Shown here piece by piece: positions 37,996-46,686 of a stretch of DNA of 64,000 bases. The stretch is from positions 1-64,000 of the forward strand of contig NZ_AWGD01000041.1 of assembly GCF_000495795.1 (NCBI RefSeq), written 5' to 3'. Every line of letters begins with the position of its first letter. The first letter of the stretch is position 1. This DNA is from Asticcacaulis sp. AC460. GTDB lineage: Bacteria > Pseudomonadota > Alphaproteobacteria > Caulobacterales > Caulobacteraceae. The notes below the pieces were generated by a model. It had not been told where the DNA came from, did no database searches, and saw only the letters and a program-made list of their open reading frames with translations. A program made the position numbers and the translations under genes.

Positions 37996-39333
37996 TCAGG
38001 ACGCGCGAAGTTTGGTGAAAAAGGCCTCGGTGTGATGGGTCAGTTCCTGCGACCGCGCCGCCATAGTTCGGGCCGCTTCGTCCACAGCGCCCGTCGCGAC
38101 CTGGGTCTGACGCACCGCGTGGTCCAGCGTCCCCATGTGGTCGGTCAGGCTGGACGCCGACGTCGACACATGCTGAATCGACCCGGCGATTTCATTGGTT
38201 GCGGTGCTTTGCTCCTCAACCGCGGCCGCCACGGATGTCGACGAGGTTTCCACCTCGTTGATGGCGCCGACCATACCGCGGATGGCCTCGACGGCCTTGC
38301 CGTTTGAGGTTTGGATGTCCTGAATATGGCGCGCAATCTCGGTGGTTGCCCGTGCCGTCTGGCTGGCCAGGGCCTTGACCTCCGAGGCCACCACGGCAAA
38401 CCCTCTGCCGGCCTCGCCCGCCCGCGCCGCCTCGATGGTAGCGTTCAGCGCCAGCAGATTGGTCTGGGCGGCAATGTCCTGGATCAGCCCGAGGATATCG
38501 CCGATCTTGTTCACCGCGACCGACAGCCGCTCGACCTCGGAACTGGAAACCTCCGCCATATGGACCACCGAGCGTATGCCGATGGAAGCACTATTGATCT
38601 GACCGCTGATCTCCTGGATCGACTTGGTCAGTTCTTCGGCCGCAGCCGCGACCGATTGCGCGTCCATCGATGAGGTGGATGCGACGTGGGACACGGTTTG
38701 CGACGTCGATTGCGCGCTGTCGGCCACCCGGCCCAATTCCTGCGACGTTGCCTGAAGTTGCGCCGAACTGGTATTGAAAATACCGATCACACCGTCGAAC
38801 TGTGCGCGAAATTCGGCGATGGCCGCTTCGGTGCGCTGGCCGCGCTCGCGGATCGCCGCTTCACTGGCCGCCTGATAGGTCGATACGGCAACATCCAGAT
38901 CCATTAGCACGGCCTTGTTGACGGCGGTCAGCATCCGGGTCAACCGGGCCGGCTGGAGGCGATGGGCCTTGACGATCACCTCGGTCAGGTCATCAAGGAT
39001 GAATTGGTAGCCTCCGATATACCATTTCGGCTCCAGCCCGATACGATGGTGCGTCCGGCCTATGTCCAGGGCGCGATTGAAATAGGTCTCGCTGAAACCG
39101 TCGTTGAACAGGGTGTGCCAATGGCGCGTCTGCGCCGCCTTTAACCGGTCCTGACGCTCGCCAATCATGGCCGACAAACCCGGTTCACGCTGTATATGGT
39201 TATAGAATGCGGTCAGTATGCGTGGCAGGTGAGGCTCAAGCAGGGCCCAGGCCCGGCGCAACTGCGATATGTCCTCCGGCTCGATGCGGGCAAAGCGCAA
39301 ACGCGCACCGAAATCGATTTCTGAAACGGACAT
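37996..39333 (-). CDS. Globin-coupled methyl-accepting chemotaxis protein
   Basis: 445 aa, soluble (no membrane segment). Residues about 15-165 form a protoglobin sensor: '[21 protein letters not shown]', proximal haem His95 in the family motif '[15 protein letters not shown]'. A linker leads to the methyl-accepting signalling domain (about 190-445) with the hairpin tip '[40 protein letters not shown]'-type sequence. It would sense oxygen and signal through CheA/CheW in the cytoplasm. No other che gene is nearby. A CtrA-like box lies about 55 bp upstream. Confidence 0.93.
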   Translation of the reverse strand: MSVSEIDFGARLRFARIEPEDISQLRRAWALLEPHLPRILTAFYNHIQREPGLSAMIGERQDRLKAAQTRHWHTLFNDGFSETYFNRALDIGRTHHRIGLEPKWYIGGYQFILDDLTEVIVKAHRLQPARLTRMLTAVNKAVLMDLDVAVSTYQAASEAAIRERGQRTEAAIAEFRAQFDGVIGIFNTSSAQLQATSQELGRVADSAQSTSQTVSHVASTSSMDAQSVAAAAEELTKSIQEISGQINSASIGIRSVVHMAEVSSSEVERLSVAVNKIGDILGLIQDIAAQTNLLALNATIEAARAGEAGRGFAVVASEVKALASQTARATTEIARHIQDIQTSNGKAVEAIRGMVGAINEVETSSTSVAAAVEEQSTATNEIAGSIQHVSTSASSLTDHMGTLDHAVRQTQVATGAVDEAARTMAARSQELTHHTEAFFTKLRAS

Positions 39334-39387
39334 GACGCGCCCTAACCTGAAAAATGGCCCTACAACGCTTGGTTTACGCCCCCATGG

Positions 39388-39402
39388 TTAACCCAAGGTT
39401 AC
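39388..39402. promoter_or_regulatory. CtrA-like box TTAA-N7-TTAC
   Basis: TTAACCCAAGGTTAC matches the Caulobacter CtrA site TTAA-N7-TTAA at 7 of 8 defined bases. Position is 55-69 bp upstream of the chemoreceptor start and between it and sspB. The assignment is by pattern only. Confidence 0.4.
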
Positions 39403-39565
39403 CTCAACCAAAGGTCGTTGAAATCGCGTTTACGCAAGCGCCAAAGGCCTGTAGTATCGCTTTTTCGTGACCGGACAATTTTGCGGTTTCGTTTGCGTCA
39501 CGTCGTGCTAAGTCTTATTGCGCTTGCACACACCTGTTCCGCCCGCTGTATTGCCCAAGGATATC

Positions 39566-40102
39566 ATGACCGACGATCAGATGCCTTCCGATCTGATGGA
39601 TTATGCCACCCTGACCCAGAACGCCCTTCGCGGCGTCATCCGGCAGGCATTGCAACGTGCCGCGTCGCCGCAAGGGCTGCCAGGTGAGCATCATTTCTAC
39701 GTCACCTTTCTGACGCGTGGCCAGGGCGTATCCATTCCGGAAGACCTGCTGGCCCGGTACCCGTACGACATTACCATCGTGTTGCAGCACCAGTACCGCG
39801 ACCTGCGCGTGGCCGACGATTTCTTCCGCGTTACCCTGACCTTTGGCGGCGCGCCCAAGGTCCTGACCGTCCCCTATGCGGCCATCACCCGGTTCCATGA
39901 CCCCTTCGCCCAGTTCATGCTGGAGTTCGAAGTCGAGGACGCGACCGCCCTGACCCAGGATACGGATCCGTCCGATATGATCGACGAGGCGGATACGCTG
40001 GCGCCTGACCTGCTGTCGGTTCCGACCTCAGAAAACCAGGACTCCGAGCCGCCGGAAGACGGCCCGAAGGTGGTTTCGCTGGACCAGTTCCGCAAAAAGT
40101 AA
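39566..40102 (+). CDS. sspB: SspB, ClpXP adaptor for ssrA-tagged proteins (alpha type)
   Basis: 178 aa. Delivers tmRNA-tagged polypeptides to the ClpXP protease. Features of alpha SspB: N-terminal 'DLMDYATLTQNALRGVIRQAL', substrate groove 'HHFYVTFLTRGQGVSIPEDLLARYPYDITIVLQHQY', 'FRVTLTFGGAPKVLTVPYAAI', 'FAQFMLEFE', an acidic linker, and a C-terminal ClpX-docking tail 'KVVSLDQFRKK'. ATG at 39566 chosen at the start of homology. It lies about 1.7 kb from ssrA. Confidence 0.93.
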   Translation: MTDDQMPSDLMDYATLTQNALRGVIRQALQRAASPQGLPGEHHFYVTFLTRGQGVSIPEDLLARYPYDITIVLQHQYRDLRVADDFFRVTLTFGGAPKVLTVPYAAITRFHDPFAQFMLEFEVEDATALTQDTDPSDMIDEADTLAPDLLSVPTSENQDSEPPEDGPKVVSLDQFRKK

Positions 40103-40198
40103 ATCCGGTTTTCCCCCAAAAAGGACGTACGTCCCGCCCCAGAATCGCCTAAGCTTATGCCTATTGGTATCGGCAGGCGTATCGGGATCTCAGACAAC

Positions 40199-42526
40199 AT
40201 GATGTGGCACGCTTTTTCGGCTGGCGGCAGGATTTCGAGTGTGGGCTCCGCCCTGGCTTTAGCCCTGATCCTGGCGGCCGGCCCCGCCGTTCCGCAGGAC
40301 GCTGCGCCGACCGCGGCGGCCGCGCCGCCCACGGCAACGCCCGCCGCGGAAGCGACGCTCAAGCCCTACGTGCCGTCGTCCGCCTCGGCGTCCAGTTCCA
40401 GCGCGCCCAAGCCGAAGCCCAAACCAAAACCTGCGACGGCGACGGCCGGCAGCAGCTCCAGTGCAGCCGCCTCCCCCTCCGGGCCGAGTTATCTCCAGCC
40501 GGTCGCCGCAACGCCGGCACCGCAGCCCGTCGTCGCCGCGCCTGCGCCGGCGGCGACACCAGTGGTCGATACGGCCCCTGTTGCCCTGAACGCACCGATC
40601 AGCGCAGACGACATCGAAACCTTCACCGACTCGGTGGTCCGGGCCCTGATGCAGCGCGACCATGTGCTGGGGGCCACTGTCGCCGTCGTACAGGGCAATA
40701 CGCCGCTTTTGGTCAAGGGTTACGGTTATGACCGTTTGTCGCCGGCGCGCCGGGTCGATCCCAACACCAGCATGTTCCGCGTCGGCTCGGTCACCAAGAC
40801 CTTCACCTGGATCGTGGCGCGCCAGGAGATGGAGGCCGGCCGCATCGGGCTCGAGACCCCCGTCGGTCAGCACGTCCCGGCCGATGTCTTCGCCGAGCGC
40901 GGCGTCTACAAGCCCCTGACCCTGCGTAACCTGATGTCGCACACCGGCGGCTTCGAAGACACCAGCCTGGGTCATCTGTTCCAGCTCAACGGCGCCCAGC
41001 TCAGCGGCCCCGATGGTTATTTCCGCCGCCATACGCCGCGGCAGGTGCGCGCGCCGGGTGAGTTCAGCTCCTATTCCAATTTCGGCGTTGCCCTGGCGGC
41101 GACCGCGCTCAGCCAGACCGCCCAGGCCAAGGACGTGCCGTCGTTGATGGAGGCCCGCATCTTCCAGCCCCTGGGCATGGATCACACGACCCTGCGCGAG
41201 CCCTATGCCACCGGTCCGGCCGATATCCAGAACCTGCCGGCGCCGCTGGCCGCGAACCTGACCAGTGCGCTGTCGGACGGCTTCATCTGGGACGGCGCCA
41301 CCTACAAGGCCCAGCCCTTCGACCACGCCATCGCCATGTCGGGCGCCCTGGGTGGATCGACCACGTCGCGCGACATGGCACGGTTGATGTCGGTGATGCT
41401 GGCCAACGGCCAGGCCGATGGCATATCGCTGTATAATGCCGACTCGGCGCGGGCCTTCCGCACGCCGCTGCTGAAGATGCCGGAAGGCTATAATGGCTGG
41501 GCGTCGGGCCTGATGGTCCGGACTTCGCCGTCAGGTCTCGTCACCTATGGCCACAGCGGTGCGACTTTATGGTTTAATTCGAACCTGGTCATCGTGCCGG
41601 AGATGAACCTGGCCATCTTCATCAGCACCAACACCCAGTCGGGCGGCGATCTGGCCGAAAGCTTCCCCGACCTGCTGCTGGACCATCTCCAGGGCGACCT
41701 GGTGCGTCCGCCGCTGATGCCGACGCAGGCCCAGGCCTACGCCGCCAACAAGCGCTATTACGACTCGCTGCGCGGGCACTATGTCTCGACCCGGCGCGCC
41801 TATGGCGGGCTGGAAGGCGCGATCACCCGGCTGATCAACACGGTCGAGGTCACTGTCGACGGTGACGGCCGCCTGATTCTGACCACAGAAGACGGCATTT
41901 CGGCCTTCGTTCCGGCCTCGGCCCAGGATTTCTTCAATCCGCAGGACAGCGAGGGCAGCGGGCCGGCAGGCAAGCTGGGCGGGCTGCACTTCCTGTTTCC
42001 CAAGGCGGGCGCCAAGGCGAAGTCGTTCGAGACTGCCAGCAACCTGATGCGCTACGAGCGCGTCGGCTGGATTCACAAGCCGGGGACGCTGCATCTTCTG
42101 ACCGGGATCATGGTGGGGATTTGTATCCTGGTTTGGGTATCGGTGGTGCGGGGTATGACGCGTAACGAGCGTCCGACCGAAGCCCAGGCACGGGCCTCTC
42201 TGGTCTCGGCCGGCCTGTCGCTGGCCTGGCTGGCGGCGATATTTACGTTCAACGCATGGCAGGGCAGCCTGGCCGAAGACCCGGGCAAGCTGTTCACCCA
42301 TTGGCCCAGCGGCCAGGTGCAACTGGCGTCATGGCTGGCCATCGTGGGGACGCTTGGGACGCTGTACCAGGTGGCGACCTTCTACTTCGTGGCCAATGAG
42401 ACGCAGAGATTCAGTGTCAGCGAGGGCTGGGCGTTGTGGCAGAAGCTCGCGCACGGGCTGCTGCTGGGGTATTGGGTGTTTTATGCGATCGTGCTGGCGT
42501 GGTGGGGGGCGCTGATGCCGGTGTAG
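40199..42526 (+). CDS. Beta-lactamase-family serine hydrolase with C-terminal membrane domain
   Basis: 775 aa. Signal sequence ('SALALALILAAGPAVPQ'), then about 100 residues of Ala/Pro/Ser/Lys-rich linker, then a class C beta-lactamase/penicillin-binding fold: Ser197-x-x-Lys200 in 'VGSVTKTF', 'SSYSNFG' (Tyr-x-Asn) and 'YGHSGATLWF' (His-x-Gly). After about residue 640 come four membrane segments ('GIMVGICILVWVSVVRGM', 'LSLAWLAAIFTFNA', 'LAIVGTLGTLYQVATFYFVA', 'LLLGYWVFYAIVLAWWGAL'). It would hydrolyse a D-amino-acid peptide, ester or lactam in the periplasm; the substrate is unknown. The start may be 40157, 40199 or 40202. Confidence 0.85.
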   Translation: MMWHAFSAGGRISSVGSALALALILAAGPAVPQDAAPTAAAAPPTATPAAEATLKPYVPSSASASSSSAPKPKPKPKPATATAGSSSSAAASPSGPSYLQPVAATPAPQPVVAAPAPAATPVVDTAPVALNAPISADDIETFTDSVVRALMQRDHVLGATVAVVQGNTPLLVKGYGYDRLSPARRVDPNTSMFRVGSVTKTFTWIVARQEMEAGRIGLETPVGQHVPADVFAERGVYKPLTLRNLMSHTGGFEDTSLGHLFQLNGAQLSGPDGYFRRHTPRQVRAPGEFSSYSNFGVALAATALSQTAQAKDVPSLMEARIFQPLGMDHTTLREPYATGPADIQNLPAPLAANLTSALSDGFIWDGATYKAQPFDHAIAMSGALGGSTTSRDMARLMSVMLANGQADGISLYNADSARAFRTPLLKMPEGYNGWASGLMVRTSPSGLVTYGHSGATLWFNSNLVIVPEMNLAIFISTNTQSGGDLAESFPDLLLDHLQGDLVRPPLMPTQAQAYAANKRYYDSLRGHYVSTRRAYGGLEGAITRLINTVEVTVDGDGRLILTTEDGISAFVPASAQDFFNPQDSEGSGPAGKLGGLHFLFPKAGAKAKSFETASNLMRYERVGWIHKPGTLHLLTGIMVGICILVWVSVVRGMTRNERPTEAQARASLVSAGLSLAWLAAIFTFNAWQGSLAEDPGKLFTHWPSGQVQLASWLAIVGTLGTLYQVATFYFVANETQRFSVSEGWALWQKLAHGLLLGYWVFYAIVLAWWGALMPV

Positions 42527-42532
42527 CGCGAC

Positions 42533-42671
42533 CCCACTCATGGGGTTTGGGGCCTGCGGCCCCATAAAATCTTTCTTTTTTCCTTTTCTTGACCTCGCCC
42601 CCTTGAGGGCGAAGGTCAAGAAAAGGAAAAGGGAAGACTTGGGGCCACAGGCCCCAAACCCCATAAATGGG
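42533..42671. repeat. 139-bp nested inverted repeat (cruciform) between convergent genes
   Basis: The outer arms 42533-42563 and 42641-42671 match at 28 of 31 bases (CCCA-T-ATGGGGTTTGGGGCC...). The inner arms (TTTTCCTTTTCTTGACCT with its complement AGGTCAAGAAAAGG...) enclose a small CGCCC/GGGCG hairpin. The element fills the whole gap between the hydrolase stop and the rusA-like stop, so it probably terminates both transcripts. Its length far exceeds a usual terminator. Confidence 0.85.
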
Positions 42672-42672
42672 T

Positions 42673-43032
42673 TCAGCGCTTCAACGCATACACCTTGATC
42701 GTAATCTGCTCGCGTTCCCCCGGAAACCGCTCAACCAACAGCCGCGCCACCTGGCTGTCGTCATGGAAGACAAAGCCCTTGATGGCATCCAAGAGCGCTT
42801 TCGCCAGGTTATCCAGATCCATCCAAGGCGGGTCGCCGATATGCTCCATGCGGATGTCGACAGCGTGGTCGCCCCAGGCCGGACGTGACCCGCGCCATTC
42901 CTTGCGGAAGAACTCATAGACCAGCGGCTTGTAATACCTGCCCTGGGTCGTCAGGCCGTCGATAACGATCTCCAGCCCCTCGGCGGTTTCGCGTGCCTTG
43001 ACCTTGCCCGAAGCAATCCAGCCGTCGCTCAC
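42673..43032 (-). CDS. RusA-family crossover junction endodeoxyribonuclease
   Basis: 119 aa. Carries the RusA acidic motif 'DLDNLAKALLDAIKGFVFHDDSQV', in which the spaced aspartates bind metal for Holliday-junction cleavage. Length is normal for the family. RusA proteins are mostly phage-borne, but here the gene is the last of a uvrD-cyclophilin-rusA run with 4-bp ATGA overlaps, and no phage genes surround it. Confidence 0.85.
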   Translation of the reverse strand: MSDGWIASGKVKARETAEGLEIVIDGLTTQGRYYKPLVYEFFRKEWRGSRPAWGDHAVDIRMEHIGDPPWMDLDNLAKALLDAIKGFVFHDDSQVARLLVERFPGEREQITIKVYALKR

Positions 43033-43844
43033 GGCACCACCCGGCCAGCCACGGGTACGTCACACACCGAGAAATCCGCGCCGCGTTCCGCCCGTACGGC
43101 TGCGACCTTCGCCGCGAACTCGGTTCCTGCCGTATCCTCGACCTCCAGTTGCCCCCCATCCTGAACATCCGCGAGAATACGTACCGTCCGGATCGAATCC
43201 GGCGCCGCCGGCGGTTCGCCCTGCGGCAGACCTGCCAGAATATCCTTGCCCACGACCACCCGGCCGACCGGCGTAAATTCCCGGTCGATCCCCGGATATT
43301 CCCCCGTCATGAAGAACAGCTCGGCATTGGCCGAATCCCGCGCCGTATCGCGCCCCATCCCGACGACGCCGGTGCAGTAGCTGATCCAGGCCGAACGGCT
43401 GCCGTCCGGCGCCTTCGGCGTGCCCCACGAATTTTTTTCGACCGCGATATAGGGCATGGCGCCGATAAATCCGCTCTCCAGACCTTTCGGTTTCGAAATC
43501 ACTGTATGCGGCGCATCCACGCCCAGCCGAAAACGAAACTCCGGCGCCAGGTTCGGCAATTCCGTCTTGCCGCCCTCGACATTGCCGACATCTATCTGGA
43601 CCACAAAGTTTGGCGCCACGCGCCAGAACTGCAGGCCGTCATAGGTGCCACGCCGGGTCAGCAGCTTGATCCGCTCCACGGCCTTGGGCGCCACCTCCGG
43701 GTGCAGTTCAACGAAGATCCGCCCCTTCGCCGTATCGACGATGAGAACATTTTCCGGATCTACAGCCTTCCATTCGGTACCGGCCTGAGCCGCTCCGGCC
43801 GCCAACATCAACGCCAAAACCCCAGCCGCCGCTTTCATCATCAT
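43029..43844 (-). CDS. Exported cyclophilin-type peptidyl-prolyl isomerase
   Basis: 271 aa. Signal peptide ('GVLALMLAAGAAQAGT'), then a cyclophilin domain: 'DTAKGRIFVELHPEVAPKAVERIKLLTRRGTYDGLQFWRVAPNFVVQ', 'GVVGMGRDTARDSANAELFFMTGEYPGIDREFTPVGRVVVGKDIL'. Would assist protein folding in the periplasm. Several catalytic residues typical of cyclophilin A are replaced (for example the F-H-R-x-I core reads FWRVAPNF), so activity may be reduced. Overlaps uvrD upstream and rusA downstream by 4 bp each. Confidence 0.85.
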   Translation of the reverse strand: MMMKAAAGVLALMLAAGAAQAGTEWKAVDPENVLIVDTAKGRIFVELHPEVAPKAVERIKLLTRRGTYDGLQFWRVAPNFVVQIDVGNVEGGKTELPNLAPEFRFRLGVDAPHTVISKPKGLESGFIGAMPYIAVEKNSWGTPKAPDGSRSAWISYCTGVVGMGRDTARDSANAELFFMTGEYPGIDREFTPVGRVVVGKDILAGLPQGEPPAAPDSIRTVRILADVQDGGQLEVEDTAGTEFAAKVAAVRAERGADFSVCDVPVAGRVVP

Positions 43845-46126
43845 GCCCGATCCACGAAACTATCGATGACCTTCTTCTCGCCGCTGGTTTCAAAATCGAC
43901 AAGCAGTTTGTTGCCCTCCACCTCGGTCACCCGGCCATAGCCGAACTTGACGTGGAAGACCCGCTCGCCAACCTTCAAACTCTTGCCCTCCGGCTTGGCG
44001 GCCACCGGCTGACGGTGCGGCACGGGCTTGCGCTCCAGCCGCGACATGTCGACACCGCTGAGCCGCGTGTTGTCGGGTTCGCGCTTGGTGTGGTTGGGCT
44101 GATAACCCGCCCGGTCCCAACGCGATTCCTGCGAGGTCCAGCCCGAGTTGCCGTAGCCCGTCTGCGACGCCGCCTCGACATGCTCGATCGGCAGTTCATC
44201 GACGAACCGCGACGGTATCTGGCTGGTCCAACGGCCATAGACCTGGCGGTTGGCGACAAAGCTGACCTTGGCCTGCTCGCGCGCCCGTGTCAGGCCGACA
44301 TAGGCCAGCCGGCGCTCTTCTTCGAGGGACTTCAGCCCACCCTCGTCCATCGACCGCTGCGACGGAAAGATGCCCTCCTCCCAGCCCGGCAGGTAGACGA
44401 CTGGAAATTCCAGCCCCTTGGCGGCGTGCAGGGTCATCAAACGCACGCTGTTGGCGCCATTGTCGCGCTCCAGGTCCATGACCAGGGCGACATGCTCCAG
44501 GAAGGCCCCGAGATTGTCGAAGGCGGCCATCGAGTCGCCCAGTTCCTTCAGGTTGTCCAGCCGCGTCTGCCCCGAGGTCTTGTCGGCGCGCTGCATGTCG
44601 TAATAGGTGCTGTCGGTCAGGACCGTATCCAGCAGCACCTCGGCCCGGCTGTCCTTGCTCATCGCCGCCCAGCGGTCGTAATCACGCAAAAACGCGATCA
44701 GCGGCGTCTTGCTGCGGCCCGGCAGTTCGTCGGTCTGGACCAGGTCGCGCACCGCGGTCATCACGCTCTGGCCCGCCAGCCGCGCCTGTTGCAGCAGTTT
44801 CTGGACCGTGGCGTCGCCGATGCCGCGTTTGGGGACATTGATGATACGCTCGAAGGCCAGGTCGTCGTCCTGGGACTGGATCAGGCGCAGATAGGCAATG
44901 GCATCGCGGATTTCGGCGCGCTCAAAGAAGCGCGGACCACCGACGACGATGTACGGGATCTGCAGCATGACGAAGCGCTCTTCGAACGCCCGCATCTGAA
45001 ATGACGCCCGCACCAGGATGGCCATGTCCGCCCAGTTGCGACCGGATTTCTTCAGCTTTTCCATGTCCTCGGCGATGAACTGGGCCTCAGCGGCGCCGTC
45101 CCAGATGCCGTTGACGCGGACCTTGTCTCCCCCCTTCTGGTCGGTGAACAGGGTCTTGCCCAGGCGCGCCGAGTTGGCCTTGATCAGGCCCGAAGCCGCG
45201 CCCAGGATATGCTGGGTCGAACGGTAGTTACGCTCCAGACGAATGACCTTGGCGCCGGGATAGTCGCGTTCGAACTTCAGGATGTTGTCGACCTCAGCGC
45301 CGCGCCAGCCATAGATCGACTGGTCATCGTCACCGACGCAGCACAGGTTGCGGTTGGCATTGGTCAGCAGGCGCAGCCACAGATACTGGGCGACGTTGGT
45401 GTCCTGGTACTCGTCGACCAGCACGTATTTGAAGCGCTTGTGATAGTGCTCCAGCACATCCTGGTGCTGCGTCAGGATGGTCAGGTTGTGCAGCAACAGG
45501 TCGCCGAAATCGCAGGCATTCAGGATGCGCAGGCGGTCCTGGTACATTTGGTACAGTTTCTGGCCGCGGTTGCCGGCGAATTCGGTGCCGTCGCCCTTGA
45601 CCTTGTCAGGGGACAGCCCCTTGTTTTTCCACTGGTCCAGGTGCCAGGCGAAGGACTTCGGTGTCCAGCGCTTCTGGTCGATATTCTCGCCTTCGAAGAT
45701 TCCCTTGATCAGCCGGACCTGGTCGTCGTCGTCCAGGATGGTGAAACTGGACTTCAGCCCCACCAGTTCGGCATGGCGGCGCAGGATCTGGGCGGCGATC
45801 GAGTGGAAGGTGCCCAGGTTCGACAGCCCCTCCGCCGACGGCCCGATCAGACGCTGCGTGCGTTCGCGCATCTCGCGCGCCGCCTTGTTGGTGAAGGTAA
45901 CGCACAGGATCTCCCACGGACGGGCCAGACCGGTCTGCAGAATATGGGCGATACGGGTGGTCAGCACGCGCGTCTTGCCTGTGCCGGCGCCGGCCAGGAC
46001 CAGCACGGGGCCTTCGGTGGCGCGGATGGCGGCTTCCTGCTCGGGGTTCAGGCCGGAGAAAAGTTCAGGGCGTTCGGGCGGCCGGACGGCGGCGAGTTCG
46101 CTGATGCGGGTGGTGACAGATTCCAT
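43841..46126 (-). CDS. uvrD: ATP-dependent DNA helicase UvrD/PcrA
   Basis: 761 aa superfamily 1A helicase, acting 3' to 5' in excision and mismatch repair. Motifs in order: 'GLNPEQEAAI' (Q motif), 'LAGAGTGKTRVLTTRI' (Walker A, about residue 45), 'TFTNKAAREMRERT', 'VDEYQDTN' (Walker B), 'VGDDDQSIYGWRGAE', 'LERNYRST', 'LMTLHAAKGLEFPVVYLPGWEEGIFPSQRS' and 'LAYVGLTRAREQA'. C-terminal Tudor-like tail 'GERVFHVKFGYGRVTEVEGNKLLVDFE', as in PcrA/UvrD. First gene of the operon. Confidence 0.95.
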   Translation of the reverse strand: MESVTTRISELAAVRPPERPELFSGLNPEQEAAIRATEGPVLVLAGAGTGKTRVLTTRIAHILQTGLARPWEILCVTFTNKAAREMRERTQRLIGPSAEGLSNLGTFHSIAAQILRRHAELVGLKSSFTILDDDDQVRLIKGIFEGENIDQKRWTPKSFAWHLDQWKNKGLSPDKVKGDGTEFAGNRGQKLYQMYQDRLRILNACDFGDLLLHNLTILTQHQDVLEHYHKRFKYVLVDEYQDTNVAQYLWLRLLTNANRNLCCVGDDDQSIYGWRGAEVDNILKFERDYPGAKVIRLERNYRSTQHILGAASGLIKANSARLGKTLFTDQKGGDKVRVNGIWDGAAEAQFIAEDMEKLKKSGRNWADMAILVRASFQMRAFEERFVMLQIPYIVVGGPRFFERAEIRDAIAYLRLIQSQDDDLAFERIINVPKRGIGDATVQKLLQQARLAGQSVMTAVRDLVQTDELPGRSKTPLIAFLRDYDRWAAMSKDSRAEVLLDTVLTDSTYYDMQRADKTSGQTRLDNLKELGDSMAAFDNLGAFLEHVALVMDLERDNGANSVRLMTLHAAKGLEFPVVYLPGWEEGIFPSQRSMDEGGLKSLEEERRLAYVGLTRAREQAKVSFVANRQVYGRWTSQIPSRFVDELPIEHVEAASQTGYGNSGWTSQESRWDRAGYQPNHTKREPDNTRLSGVDMSRLERKPVPHRQPVAAKPEGKSLKVGERVFHVKFGYGRVTEVEGNKLLVDFETSGEKKVIDSFVDRA

Positions 46127-46190
46127 CGGAACAATTTAGCAACTGCCGACAGCAAGTCCAACCCCGATTATGTGATATCCGCAGAAGCGT

Positions 46191-46568
46191 TTATTGGCAG
46201 CCCGCATCCACCCACGACCCTTCGGCCGAGGTCAGACGGTCGGAACCGTCGAAATGTACCGTGATGTTGTAGCGCACCTGGCAGGGATCGACCTGATAGC
46301 CCTTGCCCATGGTCTTGCCGTACACGCCCAGCGACGGTTCGCCCGGTCGCGGTGCGATGATGCCGGTATTGAACAGACTGTAGCCGGCCCGGCTTAGCTG
46401 ACGCTCGACATCGGCCTTGGGCGCGCCGGTGCGCAGCGGCGGGATCAGGCCGATGCTCTCCCCTTCCGCCGCAGCGGCATCGCGGATCGTCGCGGTCAGG
46501 GCGTCAATGTCGCCCTGACCGCCGACCGCAGGCGTCGTCTGGCAGGCACTCAAAATAAGCGCCGCCAT
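46191..46568 (-). CDS. Small lipoprotein-like protein with a doubtful 5' end
   Basis: About 125 aa if started at the ATG at 46568. The lipobox-like 'MAALILSACQTTPAVGG' puts a Cys only 9 residues from this Met, too short for a normal lipoprotein signal. The frame continues upstream ('ALIWPVLG') and stays open to 46766, but from about 46585 outward it is made of two palindromic repeat elements. Either a non-standard start inside 'ALIWPVLG' is used or a repeat insertion removed the original start. The mature part ('LIPPLRTGAPKADVERQLSRAGYSLFNTG', 'YQVDPCQVRYNITVHFDGSDRLTSAEGSWVDAGC') is not recognised. Confidence 0.6.
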   Translation of the reverse strand: MAALILSACQTTPAVGGQGDIDALTATIRDAAAAEGESIGLIPPLRTGAPKADVERQLSRAGYSLFNTGIIAPRPGEPSLGVYGKTMGKGYQVDPCQVRYNITVHFDGSDRLTSAEGSWVDAGCQ

Positions 46569-46584
46569 TCCGAGAACCGGCCAA

Positions 46585-46629
46585 ATTAGAGCGCTTTTAG
46601 ATCCGAAGATATCGGATCGGCGCTCTAAT
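46585..46629. repeat. Palindromic element with ATTAGAGCGC arms
   Basis: ATTAGAGCGC (46585-46594) pairs perfectly with GCGCTCTAAT (46620-46629), and an inner GATCCGA/TCGGATC extends the hairpin. It stands 13 bp from the 44-bp palindrome that follows; together they look like one composite interspersed element. Confidence 0.8.
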
Positions 46630-46642
46630 TTCTTGTTATGAC

Positions 46643-46686
46643 GCGCATCCCTATCCAAAAAGTGCGTCACACTTTTTGGGATGCGC
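46643..46686. repeat. 44-bp palindromic interspersed element, copy 2
   Basis: Same sequence as 37945-37988 except for two adjacent bases, and preceded by a similar TTGTT(A/T)TGAC. Lies at the 5' side of the small lipoprotein gene. Confidence 0.85.
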
